From NCBI GenBank assembly GCA_963705635.1, contig CAVPKH010000001.1, forward strand, positions 1-64,000: a stretch of DNA of 64,000 nt, in the 5' to 3' direction. The notes below the pieces were generated by a model, which made no database searches, was not told the DNA's origin, and was given only the letters and a program-made list of their open reading frames with translations. Each line of letters begins with the position of its first letter. Position 1 is the first letter of the stretch. Origin of the DNA: VRUE01 sp963705635 (GTDB taxonomy: Bacteria; Actinomycetota; Thermoleophilia; Solirubrobacterales; 70-9). Both the position numbers and the translations under genes were made by a program. Below, in pieces: positions 51,690 to 60,809 of this stretch.

Positions 51690-53180
51690 TTAGGGCTTGC
51701 TGCCGGTTTCGTCTCCTTGGGGCGCTTCTGCGGCGCCGGCGGCGGGTGCGGCCGCGCTGCCGTGTGTATGCGATTCGGGCGCGGCGGGGCTGGATGGGGG
51801 CGATGCGGGCCCTTTTTCGGCGCTGGGATTCGATGGATGGGCGGGATGGGCTGGCTTCGGCGGGTGCTCGGGGTGGCCCTGGGCCCCGGCGGCCCCGTGG
51901 TTGGCGGTTTTGTGACCCGCCGCCGTCTGCTGTCCGTGCGCGGCGGCGCTGGGGAGCTGCTTCTCGTGTCCATTGCCGTGGGGGTGGGCGAGGGAGTTGC
52001 CCTGGGAGGTGGGGGCTGCCGCCCCGGCTTCGGCGTCGGTCGCGGCGCCGCCCGGGCTCGCAGCCTTCCCGGCGCCAGGCTTCGCGGCCTGGGAGGCGCC
52101 GAGGCGGCTGGCGCCCACTGCCCCAGCGGCCGAGCCCGCCTTGGCGTCGATCGCGGCCGAGCCCGAGCCGTTCGACTGCGTTCCCGCCGGGACGGCGTCC
52201 GGGGACCTCTCCGCCCGAGTCGTCTGCGAGCCGTCCTCGCCTGGCAACCCGGCGTGGATCAAGCCGCCACGGTCCGCCGCGCCGACGCCGATCGCCGCGA
52301 CGACCGCGACGGTCGCCGCGCCCTTGAGCGCTGCCGAGGCGCCGAGCGACTTGGCCGCCCCGCCACCCAGGGCTCCCACCACCCCGCCACTCCCAGCGTG
52401 GCCACCGAGCAGGCCCTGCAGCAACCCCGCCGCGGCGACCGCCGGCAGCGGCGAGAGCGCGGCGAGGTCCCGCTCACGACTCTCGATTTCCTCTCCGAAG
52501 CGACGGCAGCTGGCACAGGCGCGCAGGTGGGCGCGCAGGTCGCGGCGGCGGGCGACGCGGCCGTCGCCATTGGAGAGCGCCCTGGTCACCGTCTCGCAGC
52601 TCATCTCCCGTCCCTCATCCATCTGCCGCAGGCTCAGCCGCGCCTCGTAGAGGGTTTGGCGAGCAACCGCGGGGGAGGTTCCGAGAGCGGTCCCGATCTC
52701 GGCGAAGTCGAGGCCCGCCAGCTCGCGCATGACCAGGGCGCCGCGCTGGCGCTCGGGCAAGGCGTCGAGGTCGGAGACCAGCCGCCGCAAACGCTCTCTC
52801 GAGGCCGCCTCCTCGGCCACGCCGGACCCCACCGCCGCCAGCTCGGGGTCGAGCTGGCGCGTCTCGCGGCGGCGGCGGAGCAGCTCGATCGACTCGTTGT
52901 GGGCGATCCGGTAGAGCCACGGCTTCAACTTGATGTGCCGCTCCTCGCCCGGCAACGCCCGCAGCACCTTGATCATCGTGTTCTGCAGGGCGTCCTCGGC
53001 ATCCTGGGAGTTGCCGACAACGGCCAGGCAGTAGCGGTACAGGCTCTGGTGATAGCGGTCGAAGACCGCCGCGAAGGCGCGCTTGTCTCCCCTGGCCGCT
53101 CGCTGCGCGAGACGGTCGTCGGAGAGCACGCGGGTGATCCCCGAACCCGAACCCAGCCCGCTCGGCACGGCTTCGCTCAT
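51690..53180 (-). CDS. ECF sigma factor fused to a zinc-finger/membrane anti-sigma-like tail
   Basis: 496 residues. Sigma region 2 is LAQRAARGDKRAFAAVFDRY with DAEDALQNTMIKVLRAL and LKPWLYRIAHNESIELLRRR; region 4 is DALPERQRGALVMRELAGLD and DFAEIGTALGTSPAVARQTL. After residue 195 comes an anti-sigma-type zinc motif (HLRACASCRRFGEEI), a membrane span (ALKGAATVAVVAAIGVGAAD) and a 200-residue Ala/Pro/His-rich outer tail. One chain thus holds regulator and membrane anchor; release by cleavage is a likely activation route. Confidence 0.85.
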   Translation of the reverse strand: MSEAVPSGLGSGSGITRVLSDDRLAQRAARGDKRAFAAVFDRYHQSLYRYCLAVVGNSQDAEDALQNTMIKVLRALPGEERHIKLKPWLYRIAHNESIELLRRRRETRQLDPELAAVGSGVAEEAASRERLRRLVSDLDALPERQRGALVMRELAGLDFAEIGTALGTSPAVARQTLYEARLSLRQMDEGREMSCETVTRALSNGDGRVARRRDLRAHLRACASCRRFGEEIESRERDLAALSPLPAVAAAGLLQGLLGGHAGSGGVVGALGGGAAKSLGASAALKGAATVAVVAAIGVGAADRGGLIHAGLPGEDGSQTTRAERSPDAVPAGTQSNGSGSAAIDAKAGSAAGAVGASRLGASQAAKPGAGKAASPGGAATDAEAGAAAPTSQGNSLAHPHGNGHEKQLPSAAAHGQQTAAGHKTANHGAAGAQGHPEHPPKPAHPAHPSNPSAEKGPASPPSSPAAPESHTHGSAAAPAAGAAEAPQGDETGSKP

Positions 53181-53574
53181 TTCTCGCTGTGCCCATCTAG
53201 CGCCATCCGTTCAAGGGTAGGGGTGTTTCGCTCATTCCCTAAACGGGAGATGAGACAGCGTTATCAGCGCCTATCCAAGTGGGGCCCTGGCAACCCCATT
53301 GGACGATGTTCCAATTCGAAAGCCACCGCCAAGAGGCCGAGCTACACGCCTTCGAAGGCTCCGGATCTCCTCCGCGGCGCTGCCCAGGGCGCGCAGTGGA
53401 TTCGACGCCTGACCTTTTAGAGGTTGCGCCTGACAGACCCACGGGGTTTTCGTTGCAGCGGGGAAGGGTAAGAAAGTCGATCTGGTCGTAAGAGCTGGAC
53501 TGCGTTGCACGGCTCTCTGAGCTCAAGGGCTGCGCAGGCCGGCGGAGTCGCCGGTTTGCCCCAACGAGAGGAAA
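53181..53574. other. divergent intergenic region, no gene seen
   Basis: The 394 bases between the sigma-factor gene (minus) and the coiled-coil protein (plus) hold no convincing gene. CTCATTCCC/GGGAGATGAG near 53,231-53,253 is a small palindrome close to the sigma-factor start and could be an autoregulatory site. Confidence 0.4.
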
Positions 53575-53961
53575 ATGCAGATGTCCGCCGTGCTGATCGT
53601 CGTCATCGTGATCGTCGTATTGGTCCTCGCCACGGCCACGGCCGTGATCGGCCGCCGAGCGGCAGCCCGCCGCCGGCTTGAAAGGCAACGCCTCGCCGAA
53701 CGGGCCGGCGCCCACCGTGACGAGGCGCAGACCCGCGCGGCGAAGGCGAGCGAGCACTCCGAGGAGGAGCGGGCAAAGCGAGCCGAGGCCGACGAGGCAG
53801 CACAGGAGGCCGAGCGCCACGCGCGCTTGGCCGAGCGGAAGAGAAATCGCGCCGATCAGCTGGCCGCCGAGTCAGAGGACGCGAGCGAGCGCGTCGAGCG
53901 TGAGCGCGAGCAGGCGCGCGCGCACGGTCACAAGGCCGACGAGATCGAGGAGAACCTATGA
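53575..53961 (+). CDS. membrane-anchored coiled-coil protein
   Basis: 128 residues: one N-terminal membrane span (MSAVLIVVIVIVVLVLATAT) followed by a highly charged Ala/Glu/Arg coiled coil (RDEAQTRAAKASEHSEEERA, RADQLAAESEDASERVERER). AGAGGAAA precedes the start. Proteins of this shape are common in actinobacteria, often in stress-related clusters; no specific role is known. Confidence 0.75.
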   Translation: MQMSAVLIVVIVIVVLVLATATAVIGRRAAARRRLERQRLAERAGAHRDEAQTRAAKASEHSEEERAKRAEADEAAQEAERHARLAERKRNRADQLAAESEDASERVEREREQARAHGHKADEIEENL

Positions 53962-54076
53962 GCCTGCGCGCCGGACGCGCCCGCCACGGCGCCGGCAAGG
54001 GCTTGCGACTGGCGCCCGAGCCGGCTCGAAGGCGCCTGTTTCACCGACCCATCAATCCAATCCAAAGGAGCCCCAA

Positions 54077-54151
54077 ATGACCATCGTAGGAATCCTCATC
54101 GTCATCATCCTGATCCTGCTCGCGGTCTATCTCTTTCGCCGGGTCGTCTGA
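54077..54151 (+). CDS. 24-residue membrane peptide
   Basis: MTIVGILIVIILILLAVYLF with the tail RRVV; a single hydrophobic helix with Arg-Arg at the end. AAAGGAG lies six bases before the ATG, so I take it as a real small gene of the DUF3309-like kind. Its neighbours are also small membrane proteins. Confidence 0.6.
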   Translation: MTIVGILIVIILILLAVYLFRRVV

Positions 54152-54166
54152 GGGCGGGCGGGCGAG

Positions 54167-54430
54167 ATGACCTTCGCAGGCAGCATCTTCCTGATCGCGC
54201 TGGGCGCGATCCTTCGCTTCGCGACCCACCTCCACGTCAAGGGACTCGACCTACGGACGATCGGCCTGATCCTGATGATCGCCGGCGTCGTCGGCTTGCT
54301 CATCGCGATCTGGCAATGGGCCGTGTGGTCCCGTCGCTCCCGCCAGTCCGAAGTCCTGGTCGACGATCGGCGCGTCGGCGATCCCCGCTACCAACAGCCC
54401 CCGGGCGAGTACCGGAATCCACCGGGTTGA
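54167..54430 (+). CDS. DUF6458-type small membrane protein
   Basis: 87 residues: FAGSIFLIALGAILRFATHL with HVKGLDLRTIGLILMIAGVV is the signature of a conserved actinobacterial two-span membrane protein family. The C-terminus is polar and Pro-rich. Function unknown. It follows the 24-residue peptide by 15 bases. Confidence 0.8.
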   Translation: MTFAGSIFLIALGAILRFATHLHVKGLDLRTIGLILMIAGVVGLLIAIWQWAVWSRRSRQSEVLVDDRRVGDPRYQQPPGEYRNPPG

Positions 54431-54519
54431 TCGGCCAAATCGAACCCCGAGAGCTGCCCCGACGGCAGCGCCCGACGATCGACGGGCCGTAGCGCTGCGA
54501 GTCGACCTAGCGAGAGCCG

Positions 54520-56121
54520 CTACGTCCCCTGCAGGCGGGTCTTTTCGATCCGGGCCAGCTTGCCTTTCAGGCGCTGGAGCTGTGCCTCCTGCGTCGCCGA
54601 GCGTTTGAAGCCGGGGTGGGCGATGTTTTCGGTCTCCTGCGGGTCGGTCTTCAGGTCATACATCTCCCACTGCGGCTGCTTCGGGTCTTCCTTTGCCACG
54701 TCGTAGTACTTCGCCAGCTTCCAGCGCCCTTCGCGGATGCTGACGATGTGGTTGGGGGGTTTCGGGTAGGGCGGGCTGTTCTGCCCCGACTGGTAGTCGT
54801 CGTAGGTGAAGACGATGTAGTCCTGGGTCGACTTGTCCTTGCCGGGATTGAGGACCAGCGAGGAGTAGTCGACGCCCTGCCAGTTCGCGCGGGCTGATTT
54901 CGGCGCCTTCGCCAGGCTCGCGAGCGTCGGCAGGAAGTCGACGTGGGAGACCATCGCGTCGGTGGTCAGTGGCCGCGGGTAGAGCTTCGGGTTCGAGTAG
55001 ACGAGCGGGACCCGGATCGCCTCCTCGTAGAAGTTGAAGTTCTTCTGCCTCATCCCCCCGTGGGTCAGCCCCATCTCGCCGTGGTCGGCGCTGCGGACGA
55101 TCAGCGTGTCGTCGAGCAGGCCGGTCTCTTCGAGCTTGTCGAGGACGTTGACCATGTAGCTGTCGGAGGAGCGCATCAGGTTGCCGTAGAAGTTCAGGTA
55201 GCGGCGCTTTTCGGCCTCGCTGGCCGGCTTCCCGGTGAGGTTGAAGATCTTCAGGAACTCCTCCTGGGCGGTCGGCTTGGTCTTCAGGCTTTCGCCGTTG
55301 GTCGCCGGCACGCCGATGTCGCCCTCCAGCCAGGTGCCGTCGTAGCCGGCTTCCTCGAAGGTCCGGCTCGGGTAGAAGAGGACGTCGTGGGGGTTGACCA
55401 GCGAGATCACCATGAAGAACGGCTGCTCCTTGGCGGCGTTGGAGCTGAGGTACTGCAGGACCCCTTCGTCCGCGCCTTCCCCTTCTGAGTCGATGAAGCG
55501 GCCGTCGTTGTCGACGTAGCCGCCGCCGGCCTCGGGGACCGTCTGGTTGGCGCCCGCGTCCGGCGGGTTCCAGCGGTCGAAACCGTACTTTTCGAGATCT
55601 GCCGGCACCGCGTGTTCTTTTTCGGCCGGCTTCGAGCAGTGCCACTTGCCCTTGTAGACGACCTTGTACCCGGCCGCCTTCATCACCGTGGCGAGGTTCG
55701 GCATCACCGCGGGCAACGGCAGCTCGACCTGCGCTTCGTATTCGGGGTAAGGCATGTCTTCCTCGAGCGTGTACTTGACGCCGTGCTGAGCCGGGAAGAA
55801 GCCGCTCATCAGGGTCGAGCGCGCCGGCGAGCACATGCAGGCGTTGGTGAACGCCCGTTCGAAGCTGATCCCGTGCCGGCGCAGCCGCCGCATCCCCGGC
55901 AGGTTCTTGCGCAGCCAGTCGGGTGGGAAGTGCTGGATCGCCCGCTCCTGGTCGGTGAGGATGAGGATGATGTTCATCCCGGCGACGCTGCGGCCCTTGC
56001 CCTTGGCGGCGAGCGCCTCCACCCCGCTCTGCGCCAGCAGCGCGGCCGCCGCCGCTCCGGCCCCGGTACCGAGCAGCTCCTTGCGGGTGAGGCCCGCCCT
56101 GCGGCGTTCGGACTCGGTCAT
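54520..56121 (-). CDS. exported sulfatase (arylsulfatase family)
   Basis: 533 residues. An N-terminal Tat-like leader (LTRKELLGTGAGAAAAALLA, one Arg replaced) is followed by the sulfatase core: metal-binding IILILTDQERA, the formylglycine motif CSPARSTLMSG with its modified Cys, YKGKWHCSK, VNPHDVLFY, DDTLIVRSADHGEMG and C-terminal FLPTLASLAK. Substrate unknown. It is the last gene of a three-gene operon with a beta-propeller protein (ATGA overlap) and a SUMF1-fold protein. Confidence 0.9.
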   Translation of the reverse strand: MTESERRRAGLTRKELLGTGAGAAAAALLAQSGVEALAAKGKGRSVAGMNIILILTDQERAIQHFPPDWLRKNLPGMRRLRRHGISFERAFTNACMCSPARSTLMSGFFPAQHGVKYTLEEDMPYPEYEAQVELPLPAVMPNLATVMKAAGYKVVYKGKWHCSKPAEKEHAVPADLEKYGFDRWNPPDAGANQTVPEAGGGYVDNDGRFIDSEGEGADEGVLQYLSSNAAKEQPFFMVISLVNPHDVLFYPSRTFEEAGYDGTWLEGDIGVPATNGESLKTKPTAQEEFLKIFNLTGKPASEAEKRRYLNFYGNLMRSSDSYMVNVLDKLEETGLLDDTLIVRSADHGEMGLTHGGMRQKNFNFYEEAIRVPLVYSNPKLYPRPLTTDAMVSHVDFLPTLASLAKAPKSARANWQGVDYSSLVLNPGKDKSTQDYIVFTYDDYQSGQNSPPYPKPPNHIVSIREGRWKLAKYYDVAKEDPKQPQWEMYDLKTDPQETENIAHPGFKRSATQEAQLQRLKGKLARIEKTRLQGT

Positions 56122-57560
56122 CTGTTCCTCCTGAAGACGTCGACGGCGTTGCTGGCGAAGGAGGTCGAGTAGACGAAGCGGCCGTCGGGGCTGACCGCGA
56201 TCGAGCTGACTCCGTGCAGCGCCCGCCCAGGGCCGCAGCCCGGGAGCGAGCGCGAGGCGAGGCAGCCCGCGCGGCCCGCCTTCTGGGCGAGGACGCCTGA
56301 TTCGCGTTCGCGGTCGAGGACGTCGATCGCGCCGCTCTTGAAGGAGGCGAGGTAGACGCTGGAGCCGTCGGGGCTGACCGCCAGCCCCTCGGGCGCGATC
56401 ATCGCGCGGCCGAACGAGCAGCCGACGGCGCGCAGGTAGACCATGCAGGCGCGGGTGCCCGGCTTCTGGGAGAGGACGCCGGCGGCGGAGCGGCTGAACG
56501 AGGTGACCGAGTTGCTGAAGAGCGAGGTGACGTAGACGTCGCGCCCGGCGGGAGCGATCGCGACCGCGTTGGCGCCGCTCAGCTGCACCCCGCTGGTGCA
56601 GCCGGTGAGCGTGGCGCCGGCGATGCAGCCGCTGCCGTCGGTCGGCTGGGAGAGGGCGCCGGTGGACGGTTCCCGGACCAGCTCGACGACCGCGTTGGAG
56701 AGCGCGCTGGCGACGTAGACGCTGGAGCCTTCAGGGCTGACCGCCAGCCCCTCCGGGGCGCCGAGGGCGACGGCCGGGGCGCAGCCGGCGGTTGCCTCGG
56801 CGATGCAGCCGCTCGCATCGGTCGCCTGATAGAGGACGCCGTTTTTCGCTCGCTGGAAGATCGCGACGGCGTTGCCGAAGAAGGCGCCGACGTAGACGTT
56901 CTTGCCGTCGGGGCTGACCGCGACGACGTCGGGGCCGACCAGGGCACGGCCGCCGGCGCAGCCCGGGATCGGGACGCCGGAGACGCACCCCGTGCCCGGC
57001 GCGAGCTGGGTCAGCGCGCCGGTCGACGTGTTGCGATGGAAGGCCGTGACGGAGTTGCTGGCGCGCGAGGTCGCGTAGAGGAAGCGGCCTTCGGGACTGA
57101 GCGCGACCGAGTTCGGACCGTCCAGCCCGACCGCCTTGGCGCAGCCGCTCCTGCCCTTGGCCGAGACGCAGCCGCCCCTGCCGGCGGGCTGGGTCAGCGC
57201 TCCGGTCTTCTGGTTGCGGGTGAAGATCGCGATCGCGTCGCTGCGCGAGGAGGCAGCGTAGACGTTCTTGCCGTCTTCGCTGACCGCGATCGCCCGCGAG
57301 CCCATGAACGGCCCCGGGCCCTTGAGGGCGCGGGCGATCCCGCAGCTGCCGCGCTTGGCCGAGCGGTCGACGAGGCAGCCGCGCTCGCCGGCGAGCTGGA
57401 CCAGCCGCCCGCTTGTCTCGGCGGAGGGGTGACTCGACTTCGGTTTCGGTGCCTTCGCGCCGAGCGCGCAGAAGGGCAGGAGCGCCGCCAGGAGCGCGAA
57501 GAGAAGGACTGCCGCCGCAAGAGCGGGTGGGCGCGCGCCCCGAGAGCTCAACGCGCCCAC
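56118..57560 (-). CDS. exported beta-propeller (lactonase/YncE-like) protein
   Basis: 480 residues from a GTG. Signal peptide ALAAAVLLFALLAALLPFCA, then about seven repeats of about 55 residues, each with a VAVSPDGKNVYVGAFFGNAV-type blade and a pair of cysteines (RGGCVSAKGRSGCAKAVGLD). The Cys-pair in every blade is unusual and would link loop to loop. Such propellers bind or process ligands outside the cell. Its stop overlaps the sulfatase start (ATGA), and the SUMF1-fold gene is 42 bases upstream, so the three act together. Confidence 0.75.
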   Translation of the reverse strand: MGALSSRGARPPALAAAVLLFALLAALLPFCALGAKAPKPKSSHPSAETSGRLVQLAGERGCLVDRSAKRGSCGIARALKGPGPFMGSRAIAVSEDGKNVYAASSRSDAIAIFTRNQKTGALTQPAGRGGCVSAKGRSGCAKAVGLDGPNSVALSPEGRFLYATSRASNSVTAFHRNTSTGALTQLAPGTGCVSGVPIPGCAGGRALVGPDVVAVSPDGKNVYVGAFFGNAVAIFQRAKNGVLYQATDASGCIAEATAGCAPAVALGAPEGLAVSPEGSSVYVASALSNAVVELVREPSTGALSQPTDGSGCIAGATLTGCTSGVQLSGANAVAIAPAGRDVYVTSLFSNSVTSFSRSAAGVLSQKPGTRACMVYLRAVGCSFGRAMIAPEGLAVSPDGSSVYLASFKSGAIDVLDRERESGVLAQKAGRAGCLASRSLPGCGPGRALHGVSSIAVSPDGRFVYSTSFASNAVDVFRRNR

Positions 57561-57602
57561 CCTATGCCGCTCCGCGGACGGGGGACGAATTCACCCTTCG
57601 GC

Positions 57603-58871
57603 TCAGCGCTTCGCCAGCTTGAGATCGCCGAGGACGCCGATCCGCAGGCCGAGCCAGGGGTAGGTCGCGGTGAAGAGCGTGTTGTCCTGCGGCTGCAGCC
57701 CGATCGCCGAGAGCCAGAGCTGGTAGACGGGCGCGTTGGAGATGCCGCCGTGCAGCCGTCGCCAGATCCGGTGCCCCTTGGCGCCGAACGGCGGCGGGGT
57801 GATCGTGTCGGTCCACTCGACCGCGTTGCCGCCCTGGTCGAGGGTGCCCCAGGGAGAGGTGGTGAGCGCCTGGCCGACGGTCCCGAGGCTGCCCTGGAAG
57901 GCCTCGGCGTAGGCGTTCGGGTTGAGCCCGAACGGGTTGGCGGTCGCGCAGGCTTCCGCCGACTCGGTGGTCGGGCACCAGCTCGGGGCCGCGGTGCCGG
58001 AGGCGTGGTAGTTCGCCAGCGGTTGGGTCGAGGAGTTGGTGACGTCGCCGTTGGCTGGGTCAAGCGTGACCTGCGTGGGTGCGGTCGCGGTCCCGTCGCC
58101 GAAGGCGCTGGGGTTGGTCGGGTACTTCCAGTAGGAGTACGTGCCGCCGCCGTTGGGGTCGTAGTACGCGGCCTTGATCCACTCGTCCTGGCTCGGCAGC
58201 ACGAACCCGGCCTTGTGCGAACGCGTCGCCGCGCGTTCGCTCATCTCGTACATCCCGCTCTCGGTCTTGCGCGAGAGCCGGACCCGGTAGGTCACGTAGC
58301 GGAAGCTGCCTTCGGCGCTGTCGGCCTTGGAGACGACGCGGCCGTTGTAGAGCGAGTTGACGAAGCGCGCCGCCCGCAGGAAGTTGGCGAAGCCGTAGGG
58401 CTTGTCGGCCCACTCGGGAGAGGCGACGGTGTAGTGGCGGCCGGCGGCGGCACCGGCGAAGAAGTCGATCTGCCCGAACCGCGGCCACGCCGACGAGCTC
58501 TCGGAGGAGCTGTAGAGCCGGTGCCGGTTGCGTCCCGCCGGGTCGACCGTGTTGAGGAAGGCCACCCACTGGGCGACCGTGACCTCGAGCTGCCCGATCC
58601 CGTAGCGGTACTTCACCCCACCCACCATCTGGCAGGGCGGCTTGATTTCAGCGGCTTCGGCGCACGACTTGTAGATCGCGTCTTCGAACGGGACGATCCC
58701 TGCGGAGGCGTTGCCGGGAGCTCCGACCTTCACCGTCTTGAAGCTGAGGACCGCGGGCTTCGGCGCCGCCGCCGCGACCGAGGCCCCGGCGAGCACCCCC
58801 AGCACGACTGCGATTACGGTCAGGGCCCGCGAGCCGCCCCGACCCCGACGCGGATGTGACGCTTTCGTCAT
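57603..58871 (-). CDS. exported SUMF1/FGE-fold protein
   Basis: 422 residues. Signal peptide ALTVIAVVLGVLAGASVAAA; the SUMF1 (PF03781) fold is shown by YGIGQLEVTVAQWVAFLNTV, KAGFVLPSQDEWIKAAYYDP and WGTLDQGGNAVEWTDTITPP, then GHRIWRRLHGGISNAPVYQL in place of the RGGSW motif. The two catalytic cysteines of true formylglycine-generating enzymes are not visible in the C-terminal part, so it may be a binding or structural relative. Being in one operon with a sulfatase is still suggestive. Confidence 0.75.
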   Translation of the reverse strand: MTKASHPRRGRGGSRALTVIAVVLGVLAGASVAAAAPKPAVLSFKTVKVGAPGNASAGIVPFEDAIYKSCAEAAEIKPPCQMVGGVKYRYGIGQLEVTVAQWVAFLNTVDPAGRNRHRLYSSSESSSAWPRFGQIDFFAGAAAGRHYTVASPEWADKPYGFANFLRAARFVNSLYNGRVVSKADSAEGSFRYVTYRVRLSRKTESGMYEMSERAATRSHKAGFVLPSQDEWIKAAYYDPNGGGTYSYWKYPTNPSAFGDGTATAPTQVTLDPANGDVTNSSTQPLANYHASGTAAPSWCPTTESAEACATANPFGLNPNAYAEAFQGSLGTVGQALTTSPWGTLDQGGNAVEWTDTITPPPFGAKGHRIWRRLHGGISNAPVYQLWLSAIGLQPQDNTLFTATYPWLGLRIGVLGDLKLAKR

Positions 58872-58937
58872 GAGTCCTCATCGACACCCCCGCGCGATGC
58901 TTGAGCGGGCGGTCGGGGCGAATGGCGGTGGAGCCGG

Positions 58938-59966
58938 TCAGCCCTCGATCAACTCCAAGACCCGGCGCTCGACCCGGGCCTGCTGCCGGGGCGCGAGGCT
59001 GCCTTCGGGGCCGAGGCGGGGAAGCTCGATCGTCTTGCCGTCCCGGAACCGATCGAGCAGCCGCGGATCGACGTAGGAGCTGCGACAGACCGCCGGGGTG
59101 TTGCCGAGCCGCTCGGCGACGCGCTTGATCGCCGCTCGGATCGCCCGCTCCCTGCCCCCTTTTGTGCTGCCTGGCTCCTCCAGCGCCAGCTCGACCGCGG
59201 CGAGAACGGTCCCGTGCCAGGTGCGGAAGTCCTTCGCCGAGAACTCCTCCCCGGCCTTCTCCTGCAGGTAGGCGTTGACGTCCTCGGAGCGAACGTCGTG
59301 CCAGGCGCCGGCCTCGCGGAAGGCGAGGAGGTCGTCGGGCCCGCTGCGGCGGCGGCGCATCGCCTCGATCGCCCGCTTGACCTCGGGGTCGCGGATCGAC
59401 TGCACACGGCGCTGGCCGCTCTTCGCCGGGAAGTCGAAGACGACCTCCTCGCCCTCGATCGAGACGTGCTCGCGCAGCACCGTGGCCACGCCGTAGCTCT
59501 CGTTGGCCTCCGCGTACTCCTCGCCGCCGATCCGAAAGAAGCCGAGGTCGAGCAGGCGCACCGCGCAAGCCAGCGCCCGCGCCCGTGGCATCCCCTCGCG
59601 GGCGAGATCCTTCTTGACGGCTCGGCGCAATCGCGGCAAGGCGGAGGCAAACTCGCGCATCGACTCGAACTTCCTCGCCGCCGCCCGCAGCTGCCAGCGC
59701 TCGTGGTAGAGGTACTGCTTGCGGCCGGCTTGGTCGAGGCCCGTCGCCTGGATGTGGCCGCAGGGGTCGCTGCAGATCCAGACGTCCTGCCAGGCCGGGG
59801 GGATCGCCAGCCCCCGGAGCCGCTCGAGGGTGTCCTCGTCGGCGATACGCCCCCCTTCGGGGTCGAGGTAGCCGTATCCGCCACCACGACGGCGGCGGCT
59901 GATTCCTGGGCCTAAGCAGTCCGAGCGCCTGAGTCGCCCCTGCGGGCGAGACCCGGATGCGCTCAT
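58938..59966 (-). CDS. DNA topoisomerase IB
   Basis: 342 residues. Relaxes supercoils through a 3'-phosphotyrosine. GYGYLDPEGGRIADEDTLER and HIQATGLDQAGRKQYLYHER form the N-terminal part; the catalytic set is Arg in LGFFRIGGEEYAEANESYGV, Lys in FPAKSGQRR, His in FRTWHGTVLAAVEL and Tyr in VCRSSYVDPRLL. It is a poxvirus-type bacterial topoisomerase IB, common in actinobacteria and proteobacteria. ATGA overlap with the FMN reductase gene upstream. Confidence 0.92.
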   Translation of the reverse strand: MSASGSRPQGRLRRSDCLGPGISRRRRGGGYGYLDPEGGRIADEDTLERLRGLAIPPAWQDVWICSDPCGHIQATGLDQAGRKQYLYHERWQLRAAARKFESMREFASALPRLRRAVKKDLAREGMPRARALACAVRLLDLGFFRIGGEEYAEANESYGVATVLREHVSIEGEEVVFDFPAKSGQRRVQSIRDPEVKRAIEAMRRRRSGPDDLLAFREAGAWHDVRSEDVNAYLQEKAGEEFSAKDFRTWHGTVLAAVELALEEPGSTKGGRERAIRAAIKRVAERLGNTPAVCRSSYVDPRLLDRFRDGKTIELPRLGPEGSLAPRQQARVERRVLELIEG

Positions 59967-60571
59967 TCGGAGGGCGGCGCCGGGATCGGCTTGGCCTCAA
60001 GCGCACGGGCAACCGCGAGCAGGTTCGCCGCCGCCGCCCTGCCGGTCGAGTGCGACCACTCGTGACCCTCCTCGGTTTCCGAGTAATCCTCCCCCGGCCC
60101 CGGCCCCTTGTTCCAGTAGGTCCAGGCCTGGCCGGGGACCGTGAAGCCGATGTCGCCGAGCGCGCCGGAGACCTCGGAGATGACGTGGTGGGCGCCGTCC
60201 TCGTTGCCGGTGACGACGACGCCGGCGACGCGGTTGTAGGCGACCGGGCGTTCCTCCCCGTCGGTCTCGGCGATCATCGCGTCCATCCGCTCCAGCACCC
60301 GCTGGGCGATGCTCGAAGGGCGGCCGAGCCAGGTCGGGGTGGCGAAGATGAGGATCTCGGAGTCGAGGATCTGGCTGCGGATGGCCGGCCACTCGTCGCC
60401 CTCGCCCATCCTCGATTCGACCCCGGGCGGGATCGAGTGGTCGACCGCCCGCACCGTTGCCACCTCGACATCCTCCTCGCGCAGCGCCTCGGCGACGACG
60501 CCGGCGAGCGCCTCGGTGTTCGACTTCTCAGGGCTCGCCTTCAGGGTGCAATTGATCAGCAGCGCTTTCAC
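59963..60571 (-). CDS. NADPH-dependent FMN reductase/flavodoxin-family protein
   Basis: 202 residues. MKALLINCTLKASPEKSNTE is the FMN phosphate loop, ILIFATPTWLGRPSSIAQRV is the flavin-ring loop, and RVAGVVVTGNEDGAHHVISE is the late flavodoxin motif. It likely reduces quinones or FMN. It reads into topoisomerase IB (4-base overlap). Confidence 0.85.
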   Translation of the reverse strand: MKALLINCTLKASPEKSNTEALAGVVAEALREEDVEVATVRAVDHSIPPGVESRMGEGDEWPAIRSQILDSEILIFATPTWLGRPSSIAQRVLERMDAMIAETDGEERPVAYNRVAGVVVTGNEDGAHHVISEVSGALGDIGFTVPGQAWTYWNKGPGPGEDYSETEEGHEWSHSTGRAAAANLLAVARALEAKPIPAPPSE

Positions 60572-60574
60572 CGC

Positions 60575-60790
60575 CTAGCTCGACTTCCCTGACTTCTTGC
60601 CGCCCTCACGGCCCGCGGCGCGCTTTTGCGACTTGCTGCCGCCGCTTCCCTTGCCGCTCTTTTCCCCACCCTTTTTAGACGATTCCGAAGAATTGGCGAT
60701 CGAGGCGGCGCGCTGCTTGCTCATCCCCTTCTTGCGCAGCCCTTCGTACTGCTTGTCGTTCTTGACGCTCGATCCGTGGTCTTTTGCCAT
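60575..60790 (-). CDS. small basic DUF7218-type protein
   Basis: 71 residues: MAKDHGSSVKNDKQYEGLRK with KGMSKQRAASIANS, then a Ser/Gly/Lys tail. The start has AAGGAG at good distance. This short family is widespread in actinobacteria with no known role; the basic tail could bind nucleic acid. Confidence 0.8.
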   Translation of the reverse strand: MAKDHGSSVKNDKQYEGLRKKGMSKQRAASIANSSESSKKGGEKSGKGSGGSKSQKRAAGREGGKKSGKSS

Positions 60791-60809
60791 CGCGTTATCT
60801 CCTTCCGGC

